The notes: a model not told the origin generated them from the sequence alone. Counted from the stretch's first letter, positions 34,167 through 45,766 are shown. The stretch: DNA of 64,000 nt from Dacryopinax spathularia (GCA_037974965.1 JBBPFI010000006.1:496001-560000), one strand, 5' to 3'. A program made the numbers and translations.

Positions 34167-36070
34167 CTAGTTCTTCCCTTTCTCCTTCTCCTTCTCCTTC
34201 TCCCTCGCCTCCCTCTCATCCTCCTCCCTACATCTCCACTCCAGATAATCCGCAAACCCATTCAGCCCCTCGCACAACGACGAGATCTCCTTCCCCGTCG
34301 TTGGCGGCAGGGTGTCATCCCTCTTCTCGGGCTGGGGAAGCTCGCCGGTCAAGGTGGAGGAAGCGACGTGATCTATCCATTTTGATAGGCGGCGGATCTC
34401 GGTGGGAGAGGTGAAGGCGTGCCAGTGCGGGAGGAGGTCATCCCCGTTCAGGGTTGACGAGTCGGCAGAGGCAAGGGTGCGTTCGGCGTCCGAGTTGTCA
34501 GAGGGAGAGGGCTTGTTCTCTTCTGGCTCTGAGGCGGCAGGTATGGGCTGGCGCCCCCAGACGAAGACGAACCAGCTCCACTTGATCGCGTCTTCCCGGA
34601 TAGAGGAGGGCGGGATCTTCCCGTCTGCGTACGGAGAGAGCACGTAGTATACTCGTCCGTCGACGTCTCGCCCTAGGGGCTGGAAACGCGAGATCGACGC
34701 GCTAACGGAGAGGAAATGTTCCGAATTCAGGGTTGCAAGAGCTTGCTTATGCGCCTTGTTTGCTGCGGCGTACTACAGAAGCATGATCAGGGCGGAGGTC
34801 CAATGCGTTCATACGGCAAATACCCTACCTTGGTCTTGTATGCTTTCTCTCTCTCGAGCTCGGCCTTGCTCGCTCCTTTCCCCAACTTCCCTGGCCTCTC
34901 GAACATCAGCCGGCTGCGCTCTTCCTGCCACCGATCCTCTTCTTCCTTCACTGCCTTCGTCCACACCTTCGTCTTCTCCTTAATCTCCTTCTCGCCCTCC
35001 ACCAGCTCAAGCTTGACGCTCTCGCCCTGAATGGCAATGTCCACCAACGCGATCATGGCGTCCACCAGCTGCTCAGGTCTGGTAACCCTCCCAGCCGACC
35101 GACGGGTCTTCCCCTCTGTAGCAGAAGCAGGGACGGCAAGCTCGATCCCGTAAGTAGTCTCGAGCAACTTCTTCAGCGCCGCCCACGTCTGGGCAGGGTC
35201 GCCCATAGCAGCCGTCACTTCCTTCATCGCCAGCTTGACAGCCAACTTCTGCTTCGAATCCGCATCCACCGCGATCAGGTCGAGTAAGGAGTTCGTGACA
35301 GCCTTGGCGGTTTCCCGAGAAACGGTCGCAAATTCGTCAAGAGCGTCGATGTGCGATTTGGCGAGTCGTAGGATGGGTCGAAAACGGACAATAAATTCGC
35401 GTAGGTGTATGCGCGCTTCGACTTCTTCGCGATCGTCGAATCCTACGAGTTCGGTCCAGACAGGTTCAACAACCTTGCGCACGCGCTTAGCAGCTGCCGG
35501 TTGCTCATCTGCGCCACGGGCCTGCAAGGTAGGCAGTCCGGTCAGCAACAAGGAGAATAGTCATGTTAGGCTACTTACAGCCTTCTTCTTCGTCTTCCCA
35601 TTCTCGTCTATCTTTGCCTTCTTCCCCTTCTTTCCCTCACCATCGCTGTTGCTCGCACTCTCTCCTGCCTTCCGTTTCCGGATTGGACTATCCGTCAAAT
35701 CGATGACGATCCCGCTGTCCCTCCTAGGCGAAGCGACATTGAGCGGCTTATCGCTCAGAGCGGGCTTCTTCTTCCCCAAGGAAACCCGTGGCACCTCAAC
35801 AGCCACGGCCTTGGCGAAATACTTGTCTAGAGTCGTCTTCTGCTTCTTGTCCAGAGATTTCTTGGGTTTCCCAGCTTGGATGGCATTGGAGGTACGCGGT
35901 CTGGAGGGGAGCTCAATGTAGACCTCCATACGCGGTTTCTTGCCTGAGCTTGAAGCGCGCGGCGTGGTTTGATCCTGCTCGTCCGGCCGCGTCATGTGAG
36001 TGGGCGTTGTGCCGATGTGACCGTAGCCACGAGAGTGCGTTTGGAAAGCAGGATGAACGACAGCTGCCAT
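34167..36070 (-). CDS. DDT/WHIM-like nuclear protein with PIP-box-like and SUMO-interaction motifs
   Basis: Three exons, 36070-35579, 35521-34829 and 34772-34167, encode 596 residues. The N-terminal ~165 residues are basic and disordered: KTTLDKYF (78-85) resembles a PCNA-interacting box with Lys in place of Gln, IVIDLTD (121-127) fits a SUMO-interacting motif, and Lys/Arg clusters look like nuclear localisation signals. The middle (IHLREFIVRFRPILRLAKSH, then LLDLIAVDADSKQKLAVKLA) resembles a DDT/WHIM1 helical region, and FQPLGRDVDGRVYYVLSP resembles the WHIM2 turn seen in ISWI-partner proteins. The tail ends in a Lys/Glu repeat. A role in chromatin remodelling or replication-coupled chromatin is inferred from these motifs; the family call needs a profile search. 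The gene is divergent from TIM17. Confidence 0.65.
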
Positions 36071-36490
36071 TTTCCAGCAGCAGCACGTTCAGACAGAAGT
36101 GTAAAGAGTGAAGCTCAGACAGTCAGCCGCCTTTCGCGTACGATCGAAACCAAGTGATGGAACCAAACAGAGACGCGGCGCGCCGGTCATGAAGCGGCAA
36201 CGGCCTCAGGAAAGCAAAGAAACGTCACGTGATGTCTTTGGTAAGCCGGAGAAGCGGTCGGAGCCGAGAGGCGCTCGGCCGGCTTTTCTTTGCAGCCCGT
36301 CTGCTCCCGAAGAGGAGGGGGCAGCTCAAAATTGTGGATCGTCTGCTTTGAGGGACAGGTGACATTACGACGTCCAACTCTGCCATACTGTCGACCATCG
36401 TTGCTTTGCTTTTGTTCATCCTTGCTTAATACTGCACTCCCTCTTCGTCCTTCTCCTCTGGTTACTCCTCTCCATCACCGTTAAGCAAGC
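36071..36490. promoter_or_regulatory. Shared divergent promoter: DDT/WHIM-like gene and TIM17
   Basis: About 420 bases separate the two start codons. No TATA box is obvious, as is usual for bidirectional housekeeping promoters. The 80 bases before the TIM17 start are C/T-rich. Confidence 0.45.
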
Positions 36491-37217
36491 ATGTCCCACG
36501 CAGATCATACCCGGGACCCATGGTGCGTCTATCTTGCTCGCATACATCACCGTCTTGGGCTCAAACACCTCATAGTCCTTGGGTTATTCTGAATGACTTT
36601 GGTGGAGCGTTTGCCATGGGTGCAGTAGGCGGAGGGATATGGCACGGTATCAAAGGTGCACGAAACTCGCCCCGAGTGCGTCCCATTCCACCCCTCCACC
36701 CATCTCTTTGAAGCTGACGATCCCCCTTTGCGCAGGGAGAGCGCCTGGTCGGCTCGATCGCAGCTATCAAGGCTCGTGCACCTGTGACGGGAGGCAACTT
36801 CGGCGTGTGGGGAGGCATGTTCAGCACGTTCGACTGTGCTGTTAAGGGGTATCGGAAGAAGGAGGATGCGTGGAATGCGATTATCTCTGGTTTCCTGACT
36901 GGTGGTTGTTTGGCTGTCCGAAGTGAGCATGGACCTTCCGAACTGCGGTGACAGGATGCTGATAAGGTGAATAGGCGGCCCGAGAGTCATGTTCCAGTCC
37001 GCGGTGGCGTGCGGTATCCTCCTGGGTGTATTCGAGGGCGTAGGCGTGCTCATCAACCGCATGTTCAGCGAGCAAAACCGGCAGCAGCTACCACAGAGTG
37101 CGTCTTCTCAACCTCTTCTCTCCCATTCCCAGCATTAACCTTGTTCTTTCAATTACAGTAATGGAGCCTCCGCCCCCGCAGCCGCAATTATCGGGCCCGT
37201 CGCACGTCCCTGTGTAG
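36491..37217 (+). CDS. TIM17: Mitochondrial inner membrane translocase subunit Tim17
   Basis: Five exons, 36491-36522, 36576-36675, 36736-36922, 36975-37097 and 37159-37217, encode 166 residues. After the first junction the protein reads [20 protein letters not shown], the invariant N-terminus of Tim17, including the Cys of the DPCPW motif that is restored only by this splice. Four short membrane segments with GxxxG-type motifs follow ([76 protein letters not shown]). The C-terminus is Pro-rich. Tim17 is the core of the TIM23 presequence translocase in the mitochondrial inner membrane. Length and topology are typical. Confidence 0.96.
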
Positions 37218-38874
37218 ACTACTCACGCGGACGGCGCTTGAGAGAGTTAATACTGTTCCTTCTGATGTTCTTCCACTGCATACTTCGTTGTCGTCGCTCT
37301 CCGGCTTGCTGTATTCTACTCTTCTTATCGGTCAGCATCGTCAATAGCACACCACTTGCATTTTCTGGAATAAGCTCTGGAAGGTTGATAACAACAATGG
37401 AGAACCGCTTCCCGTACATAAGCACTCCCCAGTGTTGATCGAGCAGAACTGAAGAATACTCCGCATGATCTGGTGCCAGGAAGAGGCGGCAAGAGGACTT
37501 GTGTTCCAGGCCGCCTCATGCTTCGGACCAATTACGCGAATTTGTTGTCGCCCGCACGATCCACAGTGGTTTCCCCACGATTGATTGTCCATACCAGTAA
37601 AGAAACTTTGAGAAGTCATACTGGACATTGGCTCATAGCTCAAGACGAAAAGCTGATTTGTTTTCTTCGATGATAATTATCGCCATTAGTTAATATGTAC
37701 TGTTCAGCTACATTGCTAAGAGGATGACCACTAGGGACCCTAATGTCACTGATAATCAGTGATTCTACTACTGACTGTCAGTGATTCCGTGCGCCGCACA
37801 CTTATTGCCCATCTAAGCACTGATAAGAGTCCAATAGGTAGATCAGCGCTAACTTAGAACTCATAGGTAAGTTCAAAGAAAGGGTCCTGCCAAGTCACAC
37901 TCCTTCACTTAACTCCCACCAGCACAGTTCAAAGGTAAGTATATGCGCATATCCTAGCTTGAATTTGCCTCATTATCGTAGTAGGATTAAATGGTTTACC
38001 CTAAGCAAAAGCAGTGCACACACTCCTTGCATGGTCCAGGCTAATGCTAATGCTCTAGACAGGGAGTTTGCGATGTTGTCATTCTGCGGAGCGCACTTGT
38101 CCGACTCTCACAATCCTAACACACAACCCGGCCCCACATAGCTCTGTCCTTTCGTTAGTATGTTTAGTAGGTCGACAAGTGTGCGTATAATGAACTTCAG
38201 TTTATATTGGAAGTTCCTGTATCCAAGTTCAACCTAAGTGCCAAAAACAATGACCTCCAGTGTGTACGATACTGACTATCAGTGAATTGATGCACTGAAA
38301 TCGTTCATTTTACACTGATTCTCAGTGTGAGTTTGCACTGGGAATCCAGTGCCTTATGCACTGATGATCAGCACTCCGCTCACTGACTCTGCGCACTGAG
38401 AATCAGTGCACATGGAGCCCCTAGTGGACCTCCACCATTTTCGCTTGCACTGAGTGGTGGGTCAGGAATGCCTCTATCATGGGCTCAGCGAAAAGTTGTC
38501 AGCGAGAAGCCCTATCCCAGCTCCGCATCCACTAACATAATCCTTAACTAATCGTAACTGAGATAGAAATGCTCACAAAGCCACATCAGCACCTTGCTGG
38601 ACCTGCTGATGGCCGAGCAGCCGCTGACATCAGAGGTGCGAAGAAAGTTGTTCGCCCAATCACATGCCGGGCGCGTTACGACCCCAACTGCGGGCCGTTC
38701 GGTGACGAAGACCCTACGTACCGTACCCCTTCCCCCTTGTCCGCCGAGCAAGGAACCGGCTGCCCCGTCTTAGCGCCCCCAACCGCAGCTCTATCTTCAA
38801 CCTCCTTTTGCTTCATCTGGCTATTTTCTATCGTCTGCTGGCCGCATATACCTAGCAAGGATCGGAAGACGACG
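37218..38874. other. Gene-poor block with spaced palindromes
   Basis: About 1.65 kb between TIM17 and CDP-DAG synthase. Base composition is more A/T than around it and no gene is visible. From about 37747 to 38409 it holds at least six imperfect or perfect palindromes built on CACTGA..TCAGTG (listed separately). The last 300 bases are the likely leader of the next gene. Confidence 0.6.
37747..38409. repeat. Cluster of CACTGA-N3-TCAGTG palindromes
   Basis: Spaced dyads occur at 37747-37761 (CACTGATAATCAGTG), 37770-37782 (ACTGACTGTCAGT), 38271-38283 (ACTGACTATCAGT), 38312-38328 (ACACTGATTCTCAGTGT), 38335-38352 (7-base arms, GCACTGG/CCAGTGC), 38361-38371 (CTGATGATCAG) and 38393-38409 (GCACTGAGAATCAGTGC). 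Half sites (CACTGA, TCAGTG) are scattered between them. Arms are shared while spacers differ, so this is not a simple tandem repeat. It could be a set of binding sites or remnants of a palindrome-rich element. Confidence 0.75.
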
Positions 38875-41167
38875 ATGAGCAAACCGCGTATGCAGTTCGC
38901 GAGTCGGACCGCGTTCGACGCGCTCAATGTAGAGGGGGACGACGGGTATAGCTCCGACGTGGAGGATGCGTCCCCCTTACCGGTGGAAGACAAGTGCGTT
39001 TCTCCCTCGATCTGGTTCTCGACCTTGGCATGCTCATACCGTGCATAGGAAAAGCGCAAAGCCCACGAAATCGCCGACATCGGCAAACCCGCCTCCTACA
39101 CCGGCACTATCCAAAAAGGCCGCGAAAAAGGCTGCTCAGGCCGCCAAGGCCGCTGCTGCGTCCTCGCCCAACAATACCTCCCCACCCCCCGCATCAGCAT
39201 CGACGGATAGCAACCCCCTACCTGCTACTAAGCCGGTCGCAGCGCCCACTGTGCCTAGTGAGACTGCCACGAACGGGCTACACCCGCCTGGAGATGATGA
39301 TATGCGTCTGCCTGAGGTGGACAAGATGCTCGCACCTCCACCTCCGGAGAACAGGCCCGTCATCTACGACGTCCCCGAGCCGCCAACACCTCCCGCACCG
39401 GCACCGCCGCCCAAGCTGCCGGAGGAACACAAGCGCAAGCCTGAGCCGCTCACTGTCGACAAGCCGAAAATGAACGGCGTTGTTCCGTCACAGTCACCAG
39501 CGACAGCAACAGCGACCACGCCGCGCACGGCGGGTCCCCCGCAATCTCCGCGCAAACCACGATCTGGATCACATAGCAGCCAGAATGGCGTGTCTCACAA
39601 GCGTGGATCATCCATGTCGCCTGCCCCGCATACACGAGCACAAATGATGGGCCATGTGCATTCGCCGTCTGCACTCCGCCTCAGCCAAAAGATGCGAGAT
39701 GTTGTTTCCGCTCCTCCTGGAAGTGAACGAGCGAAGAAGATCCGTAGCCTAATCGTCCGCACTATGACGACGCTCATCATGCTCGCGCTCTTCTTCCTTA
39801 TCATGGCTGGCGGTACGCCCTTCGTCGTCATGCTTGTTCTGGTCTGCCAAGCGCTCGTATACCGTGAAGTGACCGCGTTGTTCGAGTTGACAGCACAGGC
39901 CGGAGGTAGGCCAATTGAGGGAAAGGGCGCGGAGAAGAGTGAGGATAGGTGGAGCAAGACGCTCAACTGGTACTTTTTCGCTGTGACCAATTACTTCCTT
40001 TACGGCGAATCGCTTATCCACTACTTCAAGGTGTGCTTCTTATATGCCGGCCCGTGGGATTTCTGACTGACCTCCTCAACAGCATGTCGTCTTCGCCGAC
40101 GCATGGCTCACGCCATTTGCGACGAACCACCGGTTCATCAGCTTCATGCTCTACATGATCGGATTCATCGGCTTCGTCTCCAACCTAAAGCGCCAGTATC
40201 TGCGACAACAGTTCGGCCTGTTCTGCTGGGTACATATGACGCTGTTCCTCATCGTCGTCTCGAGCCACTTTATCGTGAATAATATCCTAGAGGGCCTTAT
40301 TTGGTTCTGGGTGCCAGCCTGTCTAGTCATTTGCAACGATATCTTCGCCTATGTTTGGGGTAAGATACCGCATATATCTACTTCAGAACACCTGCTGATT
40401 GCGTCACACCAGGCATTACCTTCGGCCGAACGCCTCTCATCCAGCTTAGCCCGAAGAAGACAGTCGAAGGCTTCGTGGGCGCATTCTTCACCACTCTTGT
40501 CTTCGCATACGGTCTTGGCACGTTCTCGATGCGGTTCAACTACATGATCTGCCCCGGCCACGACTTGGGGGTCACAGCATGGGACAACGTAGATTGTGAC
40601 AAGAACCCGGTATTTATCTGGCGCGACTTGCCGATTGGCGAACCACTCAGGACGATTCTTAGCACATGGGTAAGCTTCGGTTCATTATTTGGGCGAAAGG
40701 CGGTGTTTGACGGGAATTCCGGCGGCGCAGGCAAGGAGACCCGTTACTTCGATTCCTGTCGCTCCCTTCCAGTTCCATTCCGTTGTGCTGGCCTGCTTCG
40801 CCTCGCTCGTCGCGCCTTTCGGCGGGTTCTTCGCTAGCGGTTTCAAGCGCGCTTTCGACATCAAGGACTTTGGCGACTCAATTCCCGGACATGGCGGGAT
40901 GACGGATAGGATGGATTGCCAGTGCGTTATTTTGACCTGACTCGACTTGACTAGAGGAGGCGATACTGATGCGGTGTTGTGCTGCGCAGGTTCTTGATGG
41001 GCATGTTCACCTACGTGTACTACAGCACGCTCATTCGCGTTAACCACGTTACGCCCGGATCTATCCTGCAGACGATTGTGTCCAGTCTGGGCCCGCAAGA
41101 GCAGCTGGAACTGTACAGGGAGTTGACGAGCTATCTGCACACAAAGGGCCTATTAGGAAGCAGCTAG
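38875..41167 (+). CDS. CDS1: Phosphatidate cytidylyltransferase (CDP-diacylglycerol synthase)
   Basis: Six exons, 38875-38993, 39049-40030, 40083-40359, 40413-40669, 40731-40921 and 40990-41167, encode 667 residues. The first ~250 residues are disordered (Pro/Ala/Lys-rich) and longer than in yeast. The membrane core then follows ([40 protein letters not shown]) with [20 protein letters not shown] and the family signature [20 protein letters not shown] plus GMTDRMD, whose acidic residues bind the metal ion. The enzyme makes CDP-DAG from phosphatidate and CTP in the ER, the branch point to PI, PS, PG and cardiolipin. The splice before exon 5 (GCGCAG acceptor) restores [20 protein letters not shown] in frame. 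An upstream in-frame ATG is absent after the local stop, supporting 38875. Confidence 0.94.
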
Positions 41168-41906
41168 GATGAGACCGAAAATGCGGCCAGCGGTGCCCAA
41201 ACTAGGGAGTAGCGGAATGTTATGTTCACGACCCTTACCATAATAAGAGATGATGAGCATTGATTATCTGATGATAATGGATGAACATGCTGGAAAGGGC
41301 AAGTCCCGAACACATTCAGATGCTACTATGCGGCCCAGCCCTCAAAGCAAACCGGGTGTATAGGGACCGGGTGGACAGAGTCTGCGTCATTGCGCCCGGG
41401 AAAGTTTTCAGCTTTTCGCGGCGTGCGAGCAGTTGGTTCTCGCATTTTGAATGGGCCGGGACCAGATTGACGCCCTCGTTATATAGTCCCTCTCATTGCC
41501 CACCCTCCTCCACAACGACTTCATCGTCCTCTTCCCTCCCCCCTCCTCCTTAGGGAGATACCCTCTGGCTTCGAAACTGCTTAACTCAAACAGCCATCAG
41601 CGCCCAGCTCGCCCGCAAGGCCTCTGAGCGCGATAAACAACTTGCGGTCACAAACCCACCGTTCCATGCATCCGTCTGCCCTCGGGGCCACGAACTTCCT
41701 TGCCCGCTTGCCTCGTTCGCCTGCTGGTGTCGTGCGCGGATCCGGACGATAGCATCGTTAATCCCCCTTTTGCCGAACGATCTACCCGATCCTCTCCAAC
41801 GCTTACTATCGAAAACTTCAAGAAATACCACCAAAAATACCGCTCTTAAGAGCATAACAAGCAAGAGATATCGCCGCAACAAGAACAAGTCCGAGTCAGC
41901 ACGAGA
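41168..41906. promoter_or_regulatory. Promoter and long leader of the AdoMet decarboxylase gene
   Basis: About 740 bases. TATATAG-like sequence lies at about 41480-41486, followed by a C/T-rich stretch and a leader of perhaps 400 bases that contains the upstream ORF at 41666-41752. No other coding signal is seen. Confidence 0.5.
41666..41752 (+). promoter_or_regulatory. Upstream ORF in the AdoMet decarboxylase leader
   Basis: A 28-codon ORF begins MHPSALGATNF and ends VVRGSGR before a TAG at 41750-41752, 154 bases before the main ATG. AdoMet decarboxylase mRNAs of animals and plants carry uORFs that repress translation when polyamines are high; that this one acts alike is inference. Confidence 0.45.
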
Positions 41907-43356
41907 ATGACCACGACTGCCGTTGCCACCACCAACGGACACCATGCCCACCCACACGAACATCATGTCGATGTGATCGACGACTCCATCGTTGCCGAGA
42001 TGCAGAGCTCGACGCCCTTCGAAGGGCCCGAAAAGCTTCTCGAGATCTGGTTCGCACCCGCTGCGGACCATCTGCCCGTCGTTGACGAGGCCAAGTATGG
42101 AAGCGGAGATGAGGACGAGGACGGAGATGGGAAGGAATACAGCAAGAGGCGGGGACTGCGCAAAATTCCGCGCGCAGTCTGGGAGGAAATGCTCGACATC
42201 GTCAAGTGCAAGGTGCTGAGCGTTATCGTCGGCGAAGAGCTCGACGCGTATCTGCTCAGGTGGGCTCCTCAGGACACACTTCGCATAGGCTGAACTCACG
42301 GTTTGCTACCCTTGGTGGTCAATTTGTCGCAGTGAATCTTCCCTCTTCGTCTCGCCGCACAAGATCATCTTGAAGACATGCGGCACGACCCTGAACCTTC
42401 TGGGGCTGCCACGTATCCTCGATATCGCTAGCCGCCACTGTGGCTTCGACAAAGTCTGGAGGTGCTTCTACTCCAGGAAGAGCTTCATGTTTCCGGAGAG
42501 GCAGCTCGGCCCGCACAGGGAGTGGGGCGAAGAAGTGCGCTACCTCGATGCGTTCTTCAGCGATGGCTCCGCATATACTGTGGGCAAAGTCAACGGCGAC
42601 CACTGGTTGCTGTATCTCACCTCCCCCGTGGAGGATGGAGAAGATACGCTGGAGCCAACGACGTACGGTTCGCGTCTGCGCATGTACACGCCAAGCCCGA
42701 CGCCATCTCTCGAGGACTCGCCGACCCTGCCGGATCTGCAGCAGGACTACACTATCGAGATCCTGATGTCGCACCTCTCCACTCCGGCGCGCCTTCCGTT
42801 CTTCTACCACCAGAAGCAGGCCGCTGAAGGCCGCGGCCATGCATACGCCGCTCAGCTGTCTACCGAATTGGGAATTGACACTCTTTTCCCAGTCGACCGC
42901 ACGACTTTGGACGCTTTCGCCTTTGATCCCTGCGGATATAGCGCCAATGCACTGGTTGACTGGGGCGGAGGAGAAGGGTACTATACTATTCACGTCACTC
43001 CCGAGGCAGGCTGGAGCTATGCCAGCTTCGAGTGCAACGTGCCTCTCGCCAGTCGCGAGTCGAGCGCTTTGGGCGTGCGTGGGCTCGATCCTGACCTGCC
43101 CGATCTCCAGACGCTCGTCCGCAACGTGGTGAACATCTTCGACCCTGGTCGTCTCTCTATCACCCTCTTCGTGTCGACCAGCGCCAAGTCCGACATCGCC
43201 ATCGAGGCTGCGCAGAAGGTGTTCAAGCAGGCTTTATCGCCGCGCGGGTACTACCGCAACGAGAAGATCAACTACGAGTTCGGCGGATACGACCTCGCGT
43301 TCGCGAGTTTCCAAAGGCTCGGGACGAAAGGCCGTAACATGGCCGATAAGGATTAA
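41907..43356 (+). CDS. SPE2: S-adenosylmethionine decarboxylase proenzyme
   Basis: Two exons, 41907-42259 and 42333-43356, encode 458 residues. The proenzyme cleavage motif LLSESSLFVSPHKIILKTCG lies across the junction: the intron falls in the Ser-118 codon, directly before Glu-119/Ser-120 where self-cleavage creates the pyruvoyl group. FEGPEKLLEIWF at the start, KTCGTTL (with the catalytic Cys), RKSFMFPERQLGPH and the C-terminal PGRLSITLFVSTSAK are family features. The enzyme provides decarboxylated AdoMet for spermidine and spermine synthesis in the cytosol. The N-terminus before the fold is about 35 residues longer than in animals (His-rich). Its leader holds a possible regulatory uORF. 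Confidence 0.95.
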
Positions 43357-44564
43357 ACGCCAAAGAAGAATGGCTTCCTTTCTCAACCAGTTGCTCCCCT
43401 TTATGTGTTTCTGCCGTTCCTCCTATCGCCGTTCTCTCGCCTCGCTTGCTCCTTTTCCGTCTTGCCTTCCTATTCCGTGACATCAACGGCTCGCATCCGG
43501 CGACGAGTAGGTAATACCGGCCAGTTCCAGCCGTCGTACCGGTTACCGAATGCGATCGTCCCAAGTCACCTGTAACATTAGACGCCGTAGAAACCCCACG
43601 ATTTTTCTCATGATTCCCCCGAAATGACACGTTGTTGCGCGCCATTCCGTGCCATGTCTGCTCTTTCCGGCCTCGCGATCTAGACCTCCAAGTCCGCGGA
43701 GGGGAAGGAAAAGAGGAAACACCTGCGATAATATCGCGATCCCGGCTGATCAGAGGTGGCTGTGACGGAAGATGACGTACGAACCTGGAACGCGCGTTGG
43801 TCCGCTTGGGGCGCGCCGACCTGCGAGTGTCATGAGTCTTTTTCTACCATTCATCGCTACGCCTCTCCTCCCCAGCCTGCTCAGCATCTTCTCTGTCGCG
43901 TATGTTCAGCTCCCGGAGCGCCTTAATGCAGCCGAATGAACGTCATTGAAGCCGCTTCAATGTAGTGCCAGTCTTCTGTCGGTGGATTCGGATCGATCCA
44001 GCGATGCTCAGCGCCCTACAGCGTCCCTGCGCCACTCGCCTAGACATTTCTCTCGCCGCCGTTCTATGCACGCCAGCTCTTTGCTTGCCTCGATCTCTTC
44101 CTGATCGGATGATGCTCATCCTGGTGGGCGCTTACAGACCCAACGCGTCCTTCTTTCGGTCTGCCCACACCCCGGCTGCCGTCACGCGGGCTGGGGACTC
44201 ATGACGTCCGGCCGTCATCGGTCGCTCTCTGGCGCTCCCGATCTCACTCTGTCGTCTGGATCGTAGATGATGGGCACGGCTAGTCTTGCCTTGTCTCTGG
44301 CAACTCTTTTTTGGACTGCGCAGTCCTTCCCCACCCCCGCCTCGCCTCGATCGCAAAGGGGCTAGCCTTGCGGTACACATGGACTTCTTGAGCTTCGTCC
44401 ACTACTGCAAAACGTCATTGGCCGTCCTCATTCACCCGCCGAGAGAATATGGCCGATCGGAAAACTCGCAGGACGCGCCACTTGTTGCTATATAAGTGCG
44501 AGGTCATTCTGCTTTATGATCGGCACCAGCGCCGTCACCCGACCCACCGACTCGCCATCAAGCC
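43357..44564. other. Intergenic region upstream of the Rds1-like gene
   Basis: About 1.2 kb without a supportable gene. A strong TATA motif near its end is listed separately. Confidence 0.5.
44489..44495 (+). promoter_or_regulatory. TATA box of the Rds1-like gene
   Basis: TATATAA (context TTGCTATATAAGTGC) lies 70 bases upstream of the ATG at 44565, a good position for a core promoter with a short leader. It fits a gene that can be strongly induced. Confidence 0.6.
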
Positions 44565-45766
44565 ATGTACCGCCAAGTCCTCGCCGTCCTTCCCTTCCTC
44601 GCCGCCGCGACTGCCGCGCCCGCAAAGCGCAATGGTGCAAACCCTTTGCCTTACATGCCCGAAGGCGGCGCGGACACCACCCCGGACTCGCCGCCGCCCA
44701 ACTACGTCGCCTTCTCCGACTTTGACTGGCAGTCGCTCAACCTCGGCTTGAACCAGGAATACCTCGAGCTCGACCTGTTCCATGCTGGCTTGGCCAAGTT
44801 CAACGCCTCTGATTTTGACGCTGCGGGGATCAACGCGGAGGATCGGTCTCTGATCGAGTTCATGGCGGATCAGGAGGTTGGGCATGCGAAGCTGATTACC
44901 GACATGCTCGGCGGTGCGTCTGCTCTCCGCTTTCACTCATAAGCCAACTTGCTGACTCACTGTTCAGAATACGCTTCCAAGCCTTGCAACTTCTCGTATC
45001 CGTTCCAGACCGTGCCCGAGTTCATCGACTTCTGCCAGAAGGTTACCCGGTACGGCGAGGCTGGCGTGTACGGTTTCCTATCGCACCTCGACTCCCGCCC
45101 TGCCGCCACCCTGTTAACCCAGTCTATCACCGTCGAAGCTCGTCAGCAACTCATCATGGCCCAGATGGAGGGTCTCTTCCCCATGCCATTCTGGTTCAAC
45201 ATGGGTATCCCGCAGTCCTGGCAATGGACGCTCATGGCGCCCTACTTCGTCAGCTGCCCCGCTGAGAACCCGAAGATCGAGTGGCAGAACTTCCCGGCTC
45301 TGAACATTACCAACAACCCGCAGGGCTGGCAGGGCAACCCGGCTATTAGTAACAACCGTACTGCTCTGAGCGCGCCCGGCAGGGAGGTGTTCTTCAGCTG
45401 GGAGCAGCCGGGCAAGCAGGTCGGACCTACGAACACGCCTTACCAGTATATCACGAACACCACTGCGGGCGCACCAAAATTCGCACTCTGGGTCTCACAG
45501 CTGAACGCTACCTACACTCCTCTCATGAACGTGACGAACGGCACAGCTTGTACGTACTTCTTTCTCTCCCCCCCAAACACCTCGCTCACTCTTTGCTAGA
45601 CACGCTCCAACCCAACGGTACCGTCTTCGAAGGTTATAACGACCCGATTGTTAACGGCACCGTCTTCGTCGCTTTGACCGACACCGACCTTTACGTCACG
45701 CCGTACAACCTGTCCTTTGTCAACCCGCATGTTGTCGCCGGGCCTGCTATTTACCAGAGCGGTTGA
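44565..45766 (+). CDS. Rds1-like secreted ferritin-fold protein
   Basis: Three exons, 44565-44913, 44968-45549 and 45600-45766, encode 365 residues. A signal peptide (MYRQVLAVLPFLAAATAAPA) precedes a ferritin-like four-helix region: NLGLNQEYLELDLFHAGLAK, DRSLIEFMADQEVGHAKLI and AATLLTQSITVEARQQLIMA. The Glu and Glu-X-X-His residues (EYLEL, DQEVGHA, EARQQ) are those expected of a di-iron fold, though metal binding is not shown. The C-terminal third has many Asn-X-Ser/Thr sites (TYTPLMNVTNGTA; NPIVNGTVF type). Fission yeast rds1 is induced by adenine and stress and its product resembles this family; the biochemical role is unknown. A TATA box lies 70 bases upstream. Confidence 0.88.

Noticed and set aside
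38569-38874. Earlier start for CDP-DAG synthase in the frame beginning MLTKPHQHLAG
   Set aside because: Although open through 39048, the segment before 38875 looks like a leader; the conserved-style N-terminus begins [17 protein letters not shown].
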